Part shown: piece by piece, positions 34,368 through 43,725 of the stretch | Layout: each line of letters begins with the position of its first letter | Position numbering within the stretch: position 1 is the first letter of the stretch | Origin: Actinoplanes auranticolor | GTDB lineage: Bacteria > Actinomycetota > Actinomycetes > Mycobacteriales > Micromonosporaceae | NCBI RefSeq assembly: GCF_018332655.1 | Contig: NZ_BOQL01000018.1 | Span: 124,001-188,000, forward strand | Length of the DNA stretch: 64,000 nt | Direction of reading: 5' to 3' | The notes under the pieces: generated by a model | Seen by the model: only the letters and a program-made list of their open reading frames with translations | Databases searched by the model: none | What the model was told of the DNA's origin: nothing | Translations under genes and position numbers: made by a program

Positions 34368-35117
34368 TCACGCCTGCAGCGCTGCGAGCCAGTCCTCGAA
34401 GGTGGTGGGAGTGATCTCAGCGTCGGGTCCGGGCAGCATGACGTCGCCCGCCATCGACTGGTCGAACACACCGTTGTGCCAGGTCGGCACGAGCCGGACG
34501 GCCCGGCCCTGCGCCGCGTGCGTACGCCGGGCCATGTCGACCAGGTCCTGGGTGTCCGGGCCGGCGACGTCGCGGTACCGGCCCTGCGGCTCCCCGACGG
34601 CGATCCGGGCCAGCACGTCGGCCACGTCCGCCGGTGCGATCGGCTGGATCAGCAGCGGCGGGATCGGGGCGGCACCGTCCTGCTCCAACCAGGACGCGAC
34701 CATGGCGGCGAAGTCGTGGAACTGGGTCGCGGGCACGATCGTGTACGGGACCGGCCCCGCCTCCACGGCGGCTTCCTGCGCCCGCTTGCCCGCGTAGTGC
34801 GCGTTCCCCTCGATCTTGTGGACGCCCACGATGCTGAGCGTCACGTGGTGCCGTACGCCGGCCCGCTCCTCGGCCGCCAGCAGGTTCCCGGTGGTCGTCG
34901 TGAAGAAATCGACGGTCTCGGCCCGGTCCGGGGAGGTACTGCTCAGGGTGTCGATCACCGCGTCCACGCCGGTCAGGGCCGGGTCCAGTCCGCTTCCGGT
35001 CCTGACGTCCACCCCCTCGCCGCGGCTGATCCGCCGCACTTCGTGCCCCTCGCGTTCGAGGGCGGCCACCGTCAGCGAACCGATCCGGCCGTTTGCTCCG
35101 ACCACTGCTACGCGCAT
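34368..35117 (-). CDS. NmrA/SDR-like NAD(P)-binding protein
   Basis: A 249-residue atypical short-chain dehydrogenase. The Rossmann motif GANGRIGSLTVAALEREGHEV is at the N-terminus, followed by GVDAVIDTLSSTSPDR, SIVGVHKIEGNAHYAGKRAQEAAVEAG (a Y-x-x-x-K-like AHYAGKRAQ) and PYTIVPATQFHDFAAMV. It probably binds NADP(H) and may act as a redox sensor or reductase. It is upstream of a sigma-factor remnant on the same strand, the arrangement known for ECF41 partners. Confidence 0.85.
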   Translation of the reverse strand: MRVAVVGANGRIGSLTVAALEREGHEVRRISRGEGVDVRTGSGLDPALTGVDAVIDTLSSTSPDRAETVDFFTTTTGNLLAAEERAGVRHHVTLSIVGVHKIEGNAHYAGKRAQEAAVEAGPVPYTIVPATQFHDFAAMVASWLEQDGAAPIPPLLIQPIAPADVADVLARIAVGEPQGRYRDVAGPDTQDLVDMARRTHAAQGRAVRLVPTWHNGVFDQSMAGDVMLPGPDAEITPTTFEDWLAALQA

Positions 35118-35236
35118 CGTTCCTCCTCGTGTCGTAACCAGAGGTCGATTCCGGTCGACGAAACGTGACAGCTGGTGACCGGCGACACACCCTGGCCGTC
35201 CGGTGACGATCCTTCCGGGCGCCGCGTCAACGGGTC

Positions 35237-35514
35237 ATGGCGAACATCGTGGTCACCGGAGCCACCGGCGTCACGCGATCGGCCCGCGGCCGGTCGCAGC
35301 TCGAGGGTCTCGGGCGCCTGGCCGCTCAGCGTCCGCGCGTGGTGATGGTGGGCAGCGGCGGCGGTTCCACAAGGTCGCGGCCACCGACATGAACCGGCAC
35401 ACCGGCCGGCTCACCGTCACCGAGGGCACCGGCTCGATCCTCCGGCTCGCGATGGCCGGCGCCGAAGGGCCGAGCGGGATCTTCATCGACCGCCTCGGCC
35501 CCGTCGCCCGGTGA
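35237..35514 (+). pseudogene. Internally deleted SDR gene remnant
   Basis: ATG 35237 starts MANIVVTGATG, the first strand and Gly-rich loop of a short-chain dehydrogenase. After about 12 codons homology stops. In another frame from about 35370 to the stop at 35512-35514 the sequence reads KVAATDMNRHTGRLTVTEG and ends in GIFIDRLGPVAR, which is the C-terminal end of the same family. About 180 central codons are missing, so no enzyme can be made. Confidence 0.6.
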
Positions 35515-35549
35515 GCTGCCATCCGCCGTACGGGAAAGGAACGCCAAGC

Positions 35550-36395
35550 TCAACCGGTCCGTGCCCACAAGCCGTACGGGCTCTCACCGGGTCGGAAGCC
35601 GTGCGCCTCGGCCATCTGCACCGCCTCGGCGAAGCCGTGCCCGACCAGGGCCGGCAAATGAGCGTCACTGCCGAACGTGATGGCGTCGCCACCCTCCTCA
35701 TGCCACCAGGTGAGCACCGCCGCGTGCAACGGCAGCCGGGTATTGACCTCCAGCGCCCGGCCGGACTGCGCGGTCAGCCGCAGCGCATGACGGAACTCGT
35801 CCTCGAAGACGGCGGGGTCGAAGGGGCCGGCGTTCCCGGCCGGCCAGAAGCGGACCGGATAGTCGATGTGGGCCAGCACGGAGAACGTGTCGCTGGTGGA
35901 CACCATCGCGGCGACCTCGGCGAGATAGTCACGCACCACCTCGTGGGGGTCCCGGTCCGGGTAGATGAGCCAGGGCTCGGCGAAGGTCTCCCGATCGGGC
36001 AGCGTGTGCAGCGAGCCGAGCAACCGGTCGAACCGCCCCACAGCCAGTACCCGCGCGATCTGATCGGCGTGACGATGCGGCTCGCCCAGCTCCAGTCCAC
36101 TGAGGATGCGCAGCTGAGGGAACCTCTCCCGGCAACGCTCGATCGCGGCCAGGTATCCGGCGGCGTCGAAGGCGGGCGGCGTCAACAGCCCGTCAGCGTC
36201 GGCGAGCGCACTGAGGTTGTCCATGACGTACGGGCCTTCCAGCGCGATCCGCCACACGGTGTGGTCCAGGTGTTCGGTGAAGGAGATCGCCGGCAGACCG
36301 AGCTCGACGGCCCGCACGCACGACTGCTCCATGTCGCCCGCCGACGTGTCCCACGACCACTCACTGTGCACGTGATTGTCAGGAGGTAAAGGCAC
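35550..36395 (-). CDS. PHP-domain (histidinol-phosphatase-like) phosphoesterase
   Basis: A 281-residue metal-dependent phosphoesterase. PHP motifs in order: DNHVHSEWSWD, ISFTEHLDHT, ILSGLELGEPHR, LLGSLHT, VLAHIDYP and ITFGSDAHLPALVGHGF, with His/Asp/Glu metal ligands in each. It resembles HisK-type histidinol phosphatase, but without his genes nearby the substrate is unsure. GTG 36395 follows GGGGG by 8 bases; upstream in-frame codons carry no homology. Codon 3 is the rare TTA. Confidence 0.87.
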   Translation of the reverse strand: MPLPPDNHVHSEWSWDTSAGDMEQSCVRAVELGLPAISFTEHLDHTVWRIALEGPYVMDNLSALADADGLLTPPAFDAAGYLAAIERCRERFPQLRILSGLELGEPHRHADQIARVLAVGRFDRLLGSLHTLPDRETFAEPWLIYPDRDPHEVVRDYLAEVAAMVSTSDTFSVLAHIDYPVRFWPAGNAGPFDPAVFEDEFRHALRLTAQSGRALEVNTRLPLHAAVLTWWHEEGGDAITFGSDAHLPALVGHGFAEAVQMAEAHGFRPGESPYGLWARTG

Positions 36396-36478
36396 CGGAT
36401 GACCCCCGCTGTGAGAATCTGCATCGTACGACGTGCGCTCAGTCGCCGGTCCCCGCGTCCCTCGCGTGGGGGGAGGCG

Positions 36479-37057
36479 TCAGTGAGCGGTGGGCCGGTAG
36501 ACGAGCTCGAGGATGTGGCCGTCGAGGGTCCGGCTCTCGAGCAGCTCCAGGTCGAAGTCGCCCGCGCCGGCGAGGATCGGGCTGATCCCGGTCCGTCCGG
36601 AGATCACCGGGAAGATCGTCACCTGGAGGCGGTCGACCAGACCGGCGGCCATCAGCGCCCGGTTCAGCGACAGGCTGGCCGGCGAGCGCAGCGGCACGTC
36701 CGACTCCTGCTTGAGCCGGGTGACGATGTCCACGGCGTCGCCGCTGACGATGGCCGCTTCCGGCCAGCCCAGGGTGTCGCGCAACGTGGAGGAGATCACC
36801 GTGGCCGGCATGCGCATCGTCCGGACGTTCCACTCGTCGAGGGTGTGGGGATCGATGCCCGCGGACATGATCGCGGCGGTCTCCCGGAAGGTGGTGGCCC
36901 CGAAGACCATCCGCTGCCCGGTGGCGAACAAGGCCGCCCGGTGTTCGAGCAGCTCCGGGCCCTGCTTGCTCCAGTAGCCGCCCCAGTCGGCCCCCTCCGC
37001 GTAGGAGCCGTAACCGTCGAGCGTGGAGAACACGTCCCAGGTGTAGAGCGCAGTCAT
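36479..37057 (-). CDS. Dihydrofolate-reductase-family (RibD C-terminal-like) protein
   Basis: A 192-residue protein of the DHFR/RibD-C fold: YTWDVFSTLDGYGSYAEGADWGGYW at the N-terminus, then MVFGATTFRETAAIM, VISSTLRDTLGW, LRSPASLSLNRALMAAGLVDRLQVTIFPVISGRTG and a C-terminal strand. It is likely an NADPH-dependent reductase of unknown substrate; the group is often annotated as YwjB-like. ATG 37057 has GAGGAAGGA upstream and matches the family N-terminus. Confidence 0.87.
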   Translation of the reverse strand: MTALYTWDVFSTLDGYGSYAEGADWGGYWSKQGPELLEHRAALFATGQRMVFGATTFRETAAIMSAGIDPHTLDEWNVRTMRMPATVISSTLRDTLGWPEAAIVSGDAVDIVTRLKQESDVPLRSPASLSLNRALMAAGLVDRLQVTIFPVISGRTGISPILAGAGDFDLELLESRTLDGHILELVYRPTAH

Positions 37058-37205
37058 GTCAGTTCCTTCCTCGATGTGCAGTCTCACCCTCTCCACGAAC
37101 GGGCCGCTCCGGATCCGACAGGACACGCGGCGATATCGCACTCGACGGTGGTTGCCGGACCGTGGTTCTCTGGACACGGAACGTCGTCACGGGAGGAGGC
37201 GGCCC

Positions 37206-38822
37206 ATGCCGGTACGGGAACGCGGGACACCGGTCGTCGTGGGGCTGCTCCTGCTGACGGTGCTCCTGCTGTCCATGACGGTCACGCCGTTCGTGTTGGT
37301 GGTCGCGGGGATCTGGGCGCTGGTGTGGCGGTGCCGCCGGCACGTACGCCGCTCCGCCGAACCCGGCGGTGTCCGCACCGGCCTCGAGTACCACCTGCAC
37401 GCCGTCGGGATCCTCTACCTGGTGCCGATCGGCATCGCCGCGACGTTCTACTGCCTGCTCGCCACGTACCTGCGGCTGTTCGGTGACACCATCGGCGCGG
37501 GCCGGCTGGGCGCACTGCAGCGCACGTTCGAGGCGACGTCCACTTTCTTCACCGACCGGCTCAAGCTCAGCGAGCTGGCCGTCCTGACCGGCGTGTACCT
37601 GCTCACCTGCGCGCTGCTCGACCGGGAGCCCGACGATCCGGGCCCGGGCCGCGGATGGCGCCGGCGGGTCGCCGCCACGGCGCAGCGGAGCACCGCGTTC
37701 TACACCCGGTTCAGCGGGCCGGCGGCGGCCGGACTCGCCACCCTGGCCGCGTTCACGCTGTTCGGCATGCAGCTCGGGGTCCCCTCCGACGATCTGCGCC
37801 TGCGGCTCAAGGTCGCCCAGCGCGGCTACGCGGAGGTGACGCGACAGATCGAGGCCGACCTCAACCGGCGGGTCGCCGACCAGCTCTGGGACAAGGTGCA
37901 CGAGTCGCTCCCCCCGTCCTACCGCGCCGCACTGCGCCGGGAGTCCACGATCAGCGACCTGCTCGATGAGGTCCGGGTAGCCGCCGAGCGGGCCCGCAGC
38001 ACCCACGGCGTCAGCGTCGCCGCCATCGACAAGATGATCGCCGACGAGACCGCCCGGCGTAACCGGATGGCCGTTCTCCCGGCCGAGTTGCGAGTGCCGG
38101 CGCAGGGTCGCACGGAGCTGCCGCCCGGCGTCACCCCGGAACGGGTCGCAGCGGCGCGCGCAGCCGTCGGCGAATCCCCGCAGCCCGGCATCGACCTCGT
38201 CGCCGACGGCCGCCGGACCGTCACCCTGCAGCTCGAGAAGGTGGTCAGCGAACGGATCGTCGCGCTCCTCAAGCCGTTCATCGCATCGGTGCCGATGATC
38301 GAACCGCTGGTCCAGGCGTTCGCCGAGGTCGCCGACACCACCCTGCAGGAACGGATGGGTACGGCGTACGACCGGCTGGTCAAGTCCGCCCTCTCCGGGC
38401 GCGGTCAGAGCCGGCCCGGCGGCTCGGACGTGGTCGCCGAGGCGCGGGCCATCGTCGAGCAGACCGACGTGTCGCGCGCGGTCGAGAGGGCCGCACCGGA
38501 CGCCGAACGGGCCGCCACGACCCGCCGCCTGCTGATGACGTCGCTGGCGGCCGGCAGCACCACGATCGACCGTACGGTGGCCGAGACCCTGGCCCGCCGC
38601 ACGCCGCCGCCTCCCCGCTCCGGCAAGCCCGGCGGCCCGAAGGTGCCGCTGAAGCCGTTGCCGCCGCTCAACCTGCCCAGGCTGATCGTGCCTCCGCCGC
38701 TGCCGCGGATCTACGACTACGGCGGGCCGGGATACCGTCCGGGACCCCAGTACCGCCCACCGCCGCGCTACGCACCGCCGCGCCCGGTACGCCCGCCGGT
38801 CCGGATCATTCCGTTCATCTGA
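37206..38822 (+). CDS. Unknown multi-pass membrane protein with helical domain and proline-rich tail
   Basis: A 538-residue protein I do not recognise. It has five likely membrane segments (about 9-29, 29-45, 62-90, 118-137 and 172-195). A long mostly helical soluble region (about 200-440) includes RGYAEVTRQIEADLNRRVADQLWDKVHE and alternating charged residues, compatible with coiled coil. A tail of about 80 residues is rich in Pro, Tyr and Arg (PGPQYRPPPRYAPPRPVRPP). ATG 37206 follows GGAGGAGG. The two secreted or membrane genes downstream may share its transcript. Function unknown. Confidence 0.75.
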   Translation: MPVRERGTPVVVGLLLLTVLLLSMTVTPFVLVVAGIWALVWRCRRHVRRSAEPGGVRTGLEYHLHAVGILYLVPIGIAATFYCLLATYLRLFGDTIGAGRLGALQRTFEATSTFFTDRLKLSELAVLTGVYLLTCALLDREPDDPGPGRGWRRRVAATAQRSTAFYTRFSGPAAAGLATLAAFTLFGMQLGVPSDDLRLRLKVAQRGYAEVTRQIEADLNRRVADQLWDKVHESLPPSYRAALRRESTISDLLDEVRVAAERARSTHGVSVAAIDKMIADETARRNRMAVLPAELRVPAQGRTELPPGVTPERVAAARAAVGESPQPGIDLVADGRRTVTLQLEKVVSERIVALLKPFIASVPMIEPLVQAFAEVADTTLQERMGTAYDRLVKSALSGRGQSRPGGSDVVAEARAIVEQTDVSRAVERAAPDAERAATTRRLLMTSLAAGSTTIDRTVAETLARRTPPPPRSGKPGGPKVPLKPLPPLNLPRLIVPPPLPRIYDYGGPGYRPGPQYRPPPRYAPPRPVRPPVRIIPFI

Positions 38823-38923
38823 CAGCGGTACGGGCGCCGAGTCGCGCGAGCCACCCGCCGCAGGGCATAGTGGCGCCCGGCGTCATCGACCGGTGCCGCT
38901 CGCCCTGACGAAGGTGGATCGAC

Positions 38924-39898
38924 GTGACGACGCGCTCACGGGCCTGGCTGGTCGGAGTCGCCGCGGCGCTGGCGCTGTCGCTGACCGGGGCGACGCTCGC
39001 GGTGTCCGCGACACCCGCCGCGGCGGCCCCACCGGCCATCCGCATCCTGAGTGTCTCGTCGGACAGCGTGAAGTCCGGCGGCTCGGTGACCGTACTGTTC
39101 GAGGCCACCAACAACAGCCGGCGGACGGAGAAGGTCTTCGTGGCCGTCTCCGGCGGCCTGCGCTGCACCGCCGGGTGCTCCGCGGCCCCGGACCTCGGGC
39201 CCGGCCGGAGCCGCACCTTCGACGCCAGGCTCCTCGCCCCCAAGGTAGGCCCCGGCGAGGAGACCGGCCTCAACCTCGCGGTCAGCGTCCGGGTCGGCAC
39301 GCAGACCGCGTTCGACCACCAGATGATCATCGTGCGCGGCGGGAACCAGCCCGCCCCGACCGTGCGCCGGGTCTCCGGCCGGGTCCGCGACGCCGACGGC
39401 AGGGCGGTCACCGGCGCGGCCCTGACCGTGCGGGACAGCGCGGGACACGACTACCGGACGGCCAGCGACGGCAAGGGCCGGTTCTCCGTCAAGGCGAGTG
39501 ACAGCCGGCCGATCGCCGCCGGCCCGATCACGGTCGTCGCGCGCAAGGCGGGCTATCGCACCGCTCGCGCGACCGTGCAGGGCACCGATGGCGGCACGAC
39601 CGTGCGGCTGACTCTGGCCGCCGTGGCCACCCCGTCCCGGACCAAGCCGTCACCGACCGCCGTCGCGAGCACTGCCGCGGCGGCCGAGGAGCCCGTGACG
39701 CGGGAAAGCCTCGTCGAGGCGGCGCCGGTCACCGCCAGGACCGCGCAGAACGAGGGCAGTGGTTCGCTGCTGTTCACCCTCCTGGGCGGGCTCCTGGTCG
39801 CCGCCGGTCTGGGCACGCTCGCGCTGATGCTGATCCGCCGGCGGACCAGCCGCGGCGTGGCCGACGCCCCGACCGCGGTGCTACCCATCGTCGAATAG
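38924..39898 (+). CDS. Surface-anchored protein with carboxypeptidase-regulatory-like (CarboxypepD_reg) domain
   Basis: A 324-residue secreted protein with a signal peptide (about 1-36, ending PAAAA), a beta domain with one Cys pair (RCTAGC), and a carboxypeptidase-regulatory-like Ig fold (about 148-230, VSGRVRDADGRAVTGAALTVRDSAG with FSVKASDSRP). A Thr/Ala/Pro linker and a C-terminal membrane segment (about 282-304) followed by RRRTSRG anchor it to the membrane. The layout suits a cell-surface adhesin or envelope protein; the partner is unknown. GTG 38924 is followed by a typical n-region. Confidence 0.75.
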   Translation: MTTRSRAWLVGVAAALALSLTGATLAVSATPAAAAPPAIRILSVSSDSVKSGGSVTVLFEATNNSRRTEKVFVAVSGGLRCTAGCSAAPDLGPGRSRTFDARLLAPKVGPGEETGLNLAVSVRVGTQTAFDHQMIIVRGGNQPAPTVRRVSGRVRDADGRAVTGAALTVRDSAGHDYRTASDGKGRFSVKASDSRPIAAGPITVVARKAGYRTARATVQGTDGGTTVRLTLAAVATPSRTKPSPTAVASTAAAAEEPVTRESLVEAAPVTARTAQNEGSGSLLFTLLGGLLVAAGLGTLALMLIRRRTSRGVADAPTAVLPIVE

Positions 39899-39908
39899 GG
39901 TCGGGCGG

Positions 39909-40466
39909 GTGCGTCGGATCTGGTACGTCGTAGCCCTGCTGCTGTTCGTGGCCGGCCTCTACGGTCTGCACTTCGTCTCGCCCATCACACCCCGGCCCGC
40001 ACGGGAGGCGCTCGAGCTGCGGTTCCCCGGCTCCTCCGCGGCGCAGGGCACTGTTGTCGTCCCGCGTACCGGCGAGCACGCGATCTGGGCCAGCGGCGGC
40101 CCCACGCGAGACGCGGGCCGCTGTGAGGTCACCGCGCCGTCGGGTACGGCTGCACCGGTCACCGCGGCTCCGCTGCCAGTGGAGTGGGTGGTCCCGGAGG
40201 AGGACGGCGCGGCGTACACCTGGATCGCGACTTTCGAGGCGGACCGGCCGGGGACCTACGGGATCCGGTGCGACCCGGACCCGGAGGCGCCCGGCGCGGC
40301 CTACACCGTGACCCGGCGCCCGGCCGTCGGCCCGGCTGTCGGGTTCGGGGTGGCCGGCGGTATCGCTGTGCTCGCCGCCGTGGCGCTCGCGGTCACCACC
40401 GTCGCGCGCCGCCGTCGCCGCGCCGGGCCCGGGCAGGCTGAGGTCAGCGGGCTACCAGGTCGGTGA
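39909..40466 (+). CDS. Unknown membrane protein with two terminal anchors
   Basis: A 185-residue protein: an N-terminal membrane segment (about 5-24), an extracytoplasmic beta-rich part of about 110 residues with two Cys (GRCEVTAPSG and YGIRCDPD) that may bridge, and a C-terminal segment (about 142-166) followed by the basic RRRRRAG. It starts 10 bases after the preceding surface-protein gene, so the two are probably co-expressed. Its 3' end overlaps the convergent propeller gene by 23 bases. No family recognised. Confidence 0.7.
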   Translation: MRRIWYVVALLLFVAGLYGLHFVSPITPRPAREALELRFPGSSAAQGTVVVPRTGEHAIWASGGPTRDAGRCEVTAPSGTAAPVTAAPLPVEWVVPEEDGAAYTWIATFEADRPGTYGIRCDPDPEAPGAAYTVTRRPAVGPAVGFGVAGGIAVLAAVALAVTTVARRRRRAGPGQAEVSGLPGR

Positions 40467-41811
40467 CCGGCGCGCCGAGCCGGACCACCGTCAGGTAACC
40501 ACCGCCGGTCAGCGGCGTCGGCACCGTGACGGTACGGCTGACCGCGCGGGTACGGGTGTCGACCGCGGTGATGCGCCCCTCGCCGCCGCTGGTGACGAAA
40601 GCCCTGGCACCGTCCGGGGTGATCGCGGTGAAGCGGGTTTCGGCGTCGTCGGGCACCCGGTCCGCGACGGGGCCCCGGGCCAGCGGGGCGAGGGCGACGG
40701 TGCCCACCACCCGCCGGTAGGTGGCCGAACGCGGGTCGGCGTCGATCAGCGTGGTGACATCGCCCTGGGGCGACAGCGTGGTGACGGCCGCGTACCGGGT
40801 CGACAGGGCCAACCGGCCGGGCAGTCCGTCCGGCAGCTTCGTCAGGCTCGAGCGAGCCGCCGAGGTGTCGAGCACGTGCACATGGTTGCGCTGCTCGGCC
40901 CACTGCGCGGGAGCAAGTCCGGTGTCCTCGTTCATCGAACCCCAGACGGTGCGGTCGTCGCTGCTCCAGCGCGGCCGCCAGACCTGCACGACGTTGCGGG
41001 TGGCGGAGTAGGCGACGCTCGCGTGGCCGACCAGTTTCGCCCCGGGCAGGGCGACGCCGTCGATCCCGTCCGCGGTGGTGCTGAAGTGGCGGTCGCCCCG
41101 GCGGGACACGGCCGGGCCGTGGTTGTCGGCGCCCAGCGGCGCGCTGCTCGTCGCCGCGGGTACCCGGCCGGCCAGGACGTCGGCGAGCGGGTAGGTCCGG
41201 AACTTCCCGCCGGCCGCGGTGACGATCTGCGCCGGCCGTCCGCCGAAGGTCACCTGCAGCTCGGTGTAGCCGTCACCGACCTTGTCGACGGTCACCGGAA
41301 GCTGGCGGACGGCGAAGGTCTGCAGGTCGACGACCGTGACGCTCTGGTCCGGAGAATCCTCGTACGCGGAGCTGACGCCGTAGTGGCGCAGCGACGGGTC
41401 GATCGCGGCCCAGGCGGCGCCGGCCCAGTCCCGCCCACCGGTCGGGATCGCGGCCGACCGCTCGATGACCGGCCGGCCGGCCCGCTCGATCCGCACGGCG
41501 TGGACGGTGCCGTGCTCGTCGGCGAGGATCACCCGCCCATCCGGAAGGACCACAGTGCCGGCGTGCACGTCGACGTCGAGGCCGGCGAGGGAGCCGGTGC
41601 GGCGCAGGTCCGAGGCGCGCAGCACGTGCACCGCGCCGGCCGCCGCATCGGCAGCCACCACGAACGTGTTCCGGTCCGCCGCAGCGGACGCGGTCGTAGC
41701 GCCGGCCGGCCCGCTCGAACCGAAAGTCAGGCCGAGGACCACCGCCGAGCTGATCGCCGCGAGGGCGTGCCGTCGCCGGACGGTTGATGGAGACGCAGAA
41801 GTCGAGGTCAT
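40444..41811 (-). CDS. Secreted beta-propeller (YncE/YVTN-like) protein
   Basis: A 455-residue protein with a signal peptide preceded by VRRRHALAAIS (twin Arg, possibly Tat) ending near GPAGATTASA. The rest is repeated propeller blades such as VLPDGRVILADEHGTVHAVRI, VTVVDLQTFAVRQLPV, VHVLDTSAARSSLTKL and RAFVTSGGEGRITAVDTRTRAV. No enzyme motif is evident. It is likely an extracellular binding protein; related proteins occur with zinc or metal-uptake loci, but nothing here shows that. Confidence 0.78.
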   Translation of the reverse strand: MTSTSASPSTVRRRHALAAISSAVVLGLTFGSSGPAGATTASAAADRNTFVVAADAAAGAVHVLRASDLRRTGSLAGLDVDVHAGTVVLPDGRVILADEHGTVHAVRIERAGRPVIERSAAIPTGGRDWAGAAWAAIDPSLRHYGVSSAYEDSPDQSVTVVDLQTFAVRQLPVTVDKVGDGYTELQVTFGGRPAQIVTAAGGKFRTYPLADVLAGRVPAATSSAPLGADNHGPAVSRRGDRHFSTTADGIDGVALPGAKLVGHASVAYSATRNVVQVWRPRWSSDDRTVWGSMNEDTGLAPAQWAEQRNHVHVLDTSAARSSLTKLPDGLPGRLALSTRYAAVTTLSPQGDVTTLIDADPRSATYRRVVGTVALAPLARGPVADRVPDDAETRFTAITPDGARAFVTSGGEGRITAVDTRTRAVSRTVTVPTPLTGGGYLTVVRLGAPVTDLVAR

Positions 41812-42069
41812 GCGGTCATCGTCCGCACCATCGCCGCCTACCTGCTGGCGGCCACCGTGGTGCCGGCCGGCGCACGCACGGTCATGGTCGATGACACCCC
41901 GAGCCCGGCGACCTGCTCGAGGTCACCGACCGGACCGCCGGACGGACGTAGCCCGGGGAAACAGCCTGACCACCGTCTCCCGCCTGCTCCGCGTCAAGCG
42001 CCCGCCCGGCATCGCCATCGTCATCACCCCCTGAGAGAAATTGTCGGTGCCCTTTACTAGGGTCGGCGC

Positions 42070-43725
42070 GTGCAGACCGATTCCCCGATTGACGTCGATC
42101 TCGTTGCCGCCGTCCACGACGCGTTCGCCCGGTTCGGCGGGCCCGGGCCCGGGATCGGGGTGAGCAGCGAGGCACCGATCCGATGGATCAGCGCGCTGCT
42201 CGACGGCGGGCACGAGGATAGCGCCGTCGCAGAGCTACGCGGGCTGCTGCGCCGGGACGAGCCACCGGCCGGGATCGACGAGGTGGCGGCTCGGATCCGG
42301 ACCGGCGAGCGACGTCGTACGCTCGCCCTCGCCATGCTGGACAGTCCGTGCGTGTCCGGGCCGTACGGATCGCCCTGGTCGCGTCCGTACCGGGGCGTCG
42401 CGGCCACGGTCGTCCGGCTGGCCGACGGCGATCAGCAGCTGGAGGACGCCGCGCTGCGGAAGGTGCTGGAGCGCGCGCCGGGTGCGGCCTGGGAAACTCC
42501 GCACCGGGTCGGCGTCGTCGTCGCGGCTCTCGCCGAGGCGCACCGCGACGAACCGGCGTACCTCGACCATCTGACCGGCCTGCTCGTCGGCAGCGACCGG
42601 CGGTATCTCGCCTTCGCCGCCGCGCTCCTCGGCCCGCTCGGCCGCGGCGCGACCCGCCGGCTCTGCGGCACGGTCCCCGACGAAGCCGGCGAGGCCCTGA
42701 CCGCCGCGTTCGCCGACGCCGGCCGGTTCGACGAGGCCCTCGCCTTCGCCGGCACGCTCGGCGCCGAGGCTCGGCAACACGCCCTCCTGCGCCTCGCCAC
42801 CCCGGGCCTGCCGGCTGCGCAGGCCCAGGCGCTCGTCGCCGGCTACCGCAAGTGCCCCGGGACCAGCCGCAAGCGCGACGACCGGGTCCTGCTCCGGATT
42901 CGCCTGATCCAGCTGCTCCTGGCGCTCGACCGGGTCGACGACGCGCTCACGGAGCTGGCCGAGCTGCCCGACTGCCGCTACGCCGGGCACGGCCCGGCGC
43001 CGCTGACCGTGGAGGTGCTGCGCCGGTTCGCGGACCGCCCGGCGGAGGCGACCCCGGCGCGGTTGCGAGCCCTGCTCGACGTGCTCGCCGGGGACCACGT
43101 CATCGCCCAGGAGCTGGACGGGGTCATCATCGACGCGGTGCGGCTGGTCCACCGCCTCGGCGACGCCACGGTGCGCACGCAGCTCGCCGCGACCGACGTG
43201 CCACGGCTGCGGGACCGCCTGCGGATCGGAGGAGAGCTTGCCGACGTCGCCCTCGCCTGGGCACGGGTGGACGACGGCGACCACGCGGCCGCCGATCCGC
43301 TGTTCACGTGGGCGGCCGACCACGGGACCCACACCATGATGATGAGGATCCTGCTCACGCTGGCGCCCGAGGCCCGCCTGGCGAGCCGGAACCCGGACCT
43401 GTTCACCCGTCTGCTCACCGCGGCGTTCCGCGACGTGGTGCGGTTCCCGCTCGGGGGGTTCGGCGCGGACGAGGTGCGACTCGCCTCCGACGCTCTGCCC
43501 GGGGCGCCGCACGGCTATCCCCGGTGGGCGGGCGTCCAGGTCGCGGGCTTCGCCGCGGACACCGGCAACCGGCAGCTGCTCGCGCTTGCGGTGGCGGTCG
43601 CACCGGACCCCGAGGCGGTGCAGGAGGTCGGGCGGGACGTCGCCATGGTCCTAGCCCGCGCGGGTGAGCGGGCCGCTGCGGTCGAGATCGCGGAGCTCTG
43701 CGGGCTCAGCAGCGCCGAGGGGTGA
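42070..43725 (+). CDS. Unknown cytoplasmic helical-repeat protein
   Basis: A 551-residue, almost all-helical protein with no signal peptide or membrane segment. Repeated units of about 35 residues (for example AGRFDEALAFAGTLGAEARQHALLRLA and LDRVDDALTELAELPDCRYAGH) resemble TPR/Sel1-like or HEAT-like solenoids. GTG 42070 is the first start in frame. I recognise no named family. By composition it could be a scaffold or regulator. It stands alone between the propeller gene and the sugar dehydrogenase. Confidence 0.7.
   Translation: MQTDSPIDVDLVAAVHDAFARFGGPGPGIGVSSEAPIRWISALLDGGHEDSAVAELRGLLRRDEPPAGIDEVAARIRTGERRRTLALAMLDSPCVSGPYGSPWSRPYRGVAATVVRLADGDQQLEDAALRKVLERAPGAAWETPHRVGVVVAALAEAHRDEPAYLDHLTGLLVGSDRRYLAFAAALLGPLGRGATRRLCGTVPDEAGEALTAAFADAGRFDEALAFAGTLGAEARQHALLRLATPGLPAAQAQALVAGYRKCPGTSRKRDDRVLLRIRLIQLLLALDRVDDALTELAELPDCRYAGHGPAPLTVEVLRRFADRPAEATPARLRALLDVLAGDHVIAQELDGVIIDAVRLVHRLGDATVRTQLAATDVPRLRDRLRIGGELADVALAWARVDDGDHAAADPLFTWAADHGTHTMMMRILLTLAPEARLASRNPDLFTRLLTAAFRDVVRFPLGGFGADEVRLASDALPGAPHGYPRWAGVQVAGFAADTGNRQLLALAVAVAPDPEAVQEVGRDVAMVLARAGERAAAVEIAELCGLSSAEG

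Noticed and set aside
41812..42069. Possible small gene or remnant between the propeller gene and the 551-residue gene
   Set aside because: Frames such as VRTIAAYLLAATVVPAGARTV are short, without ribosome site or family resemblance.
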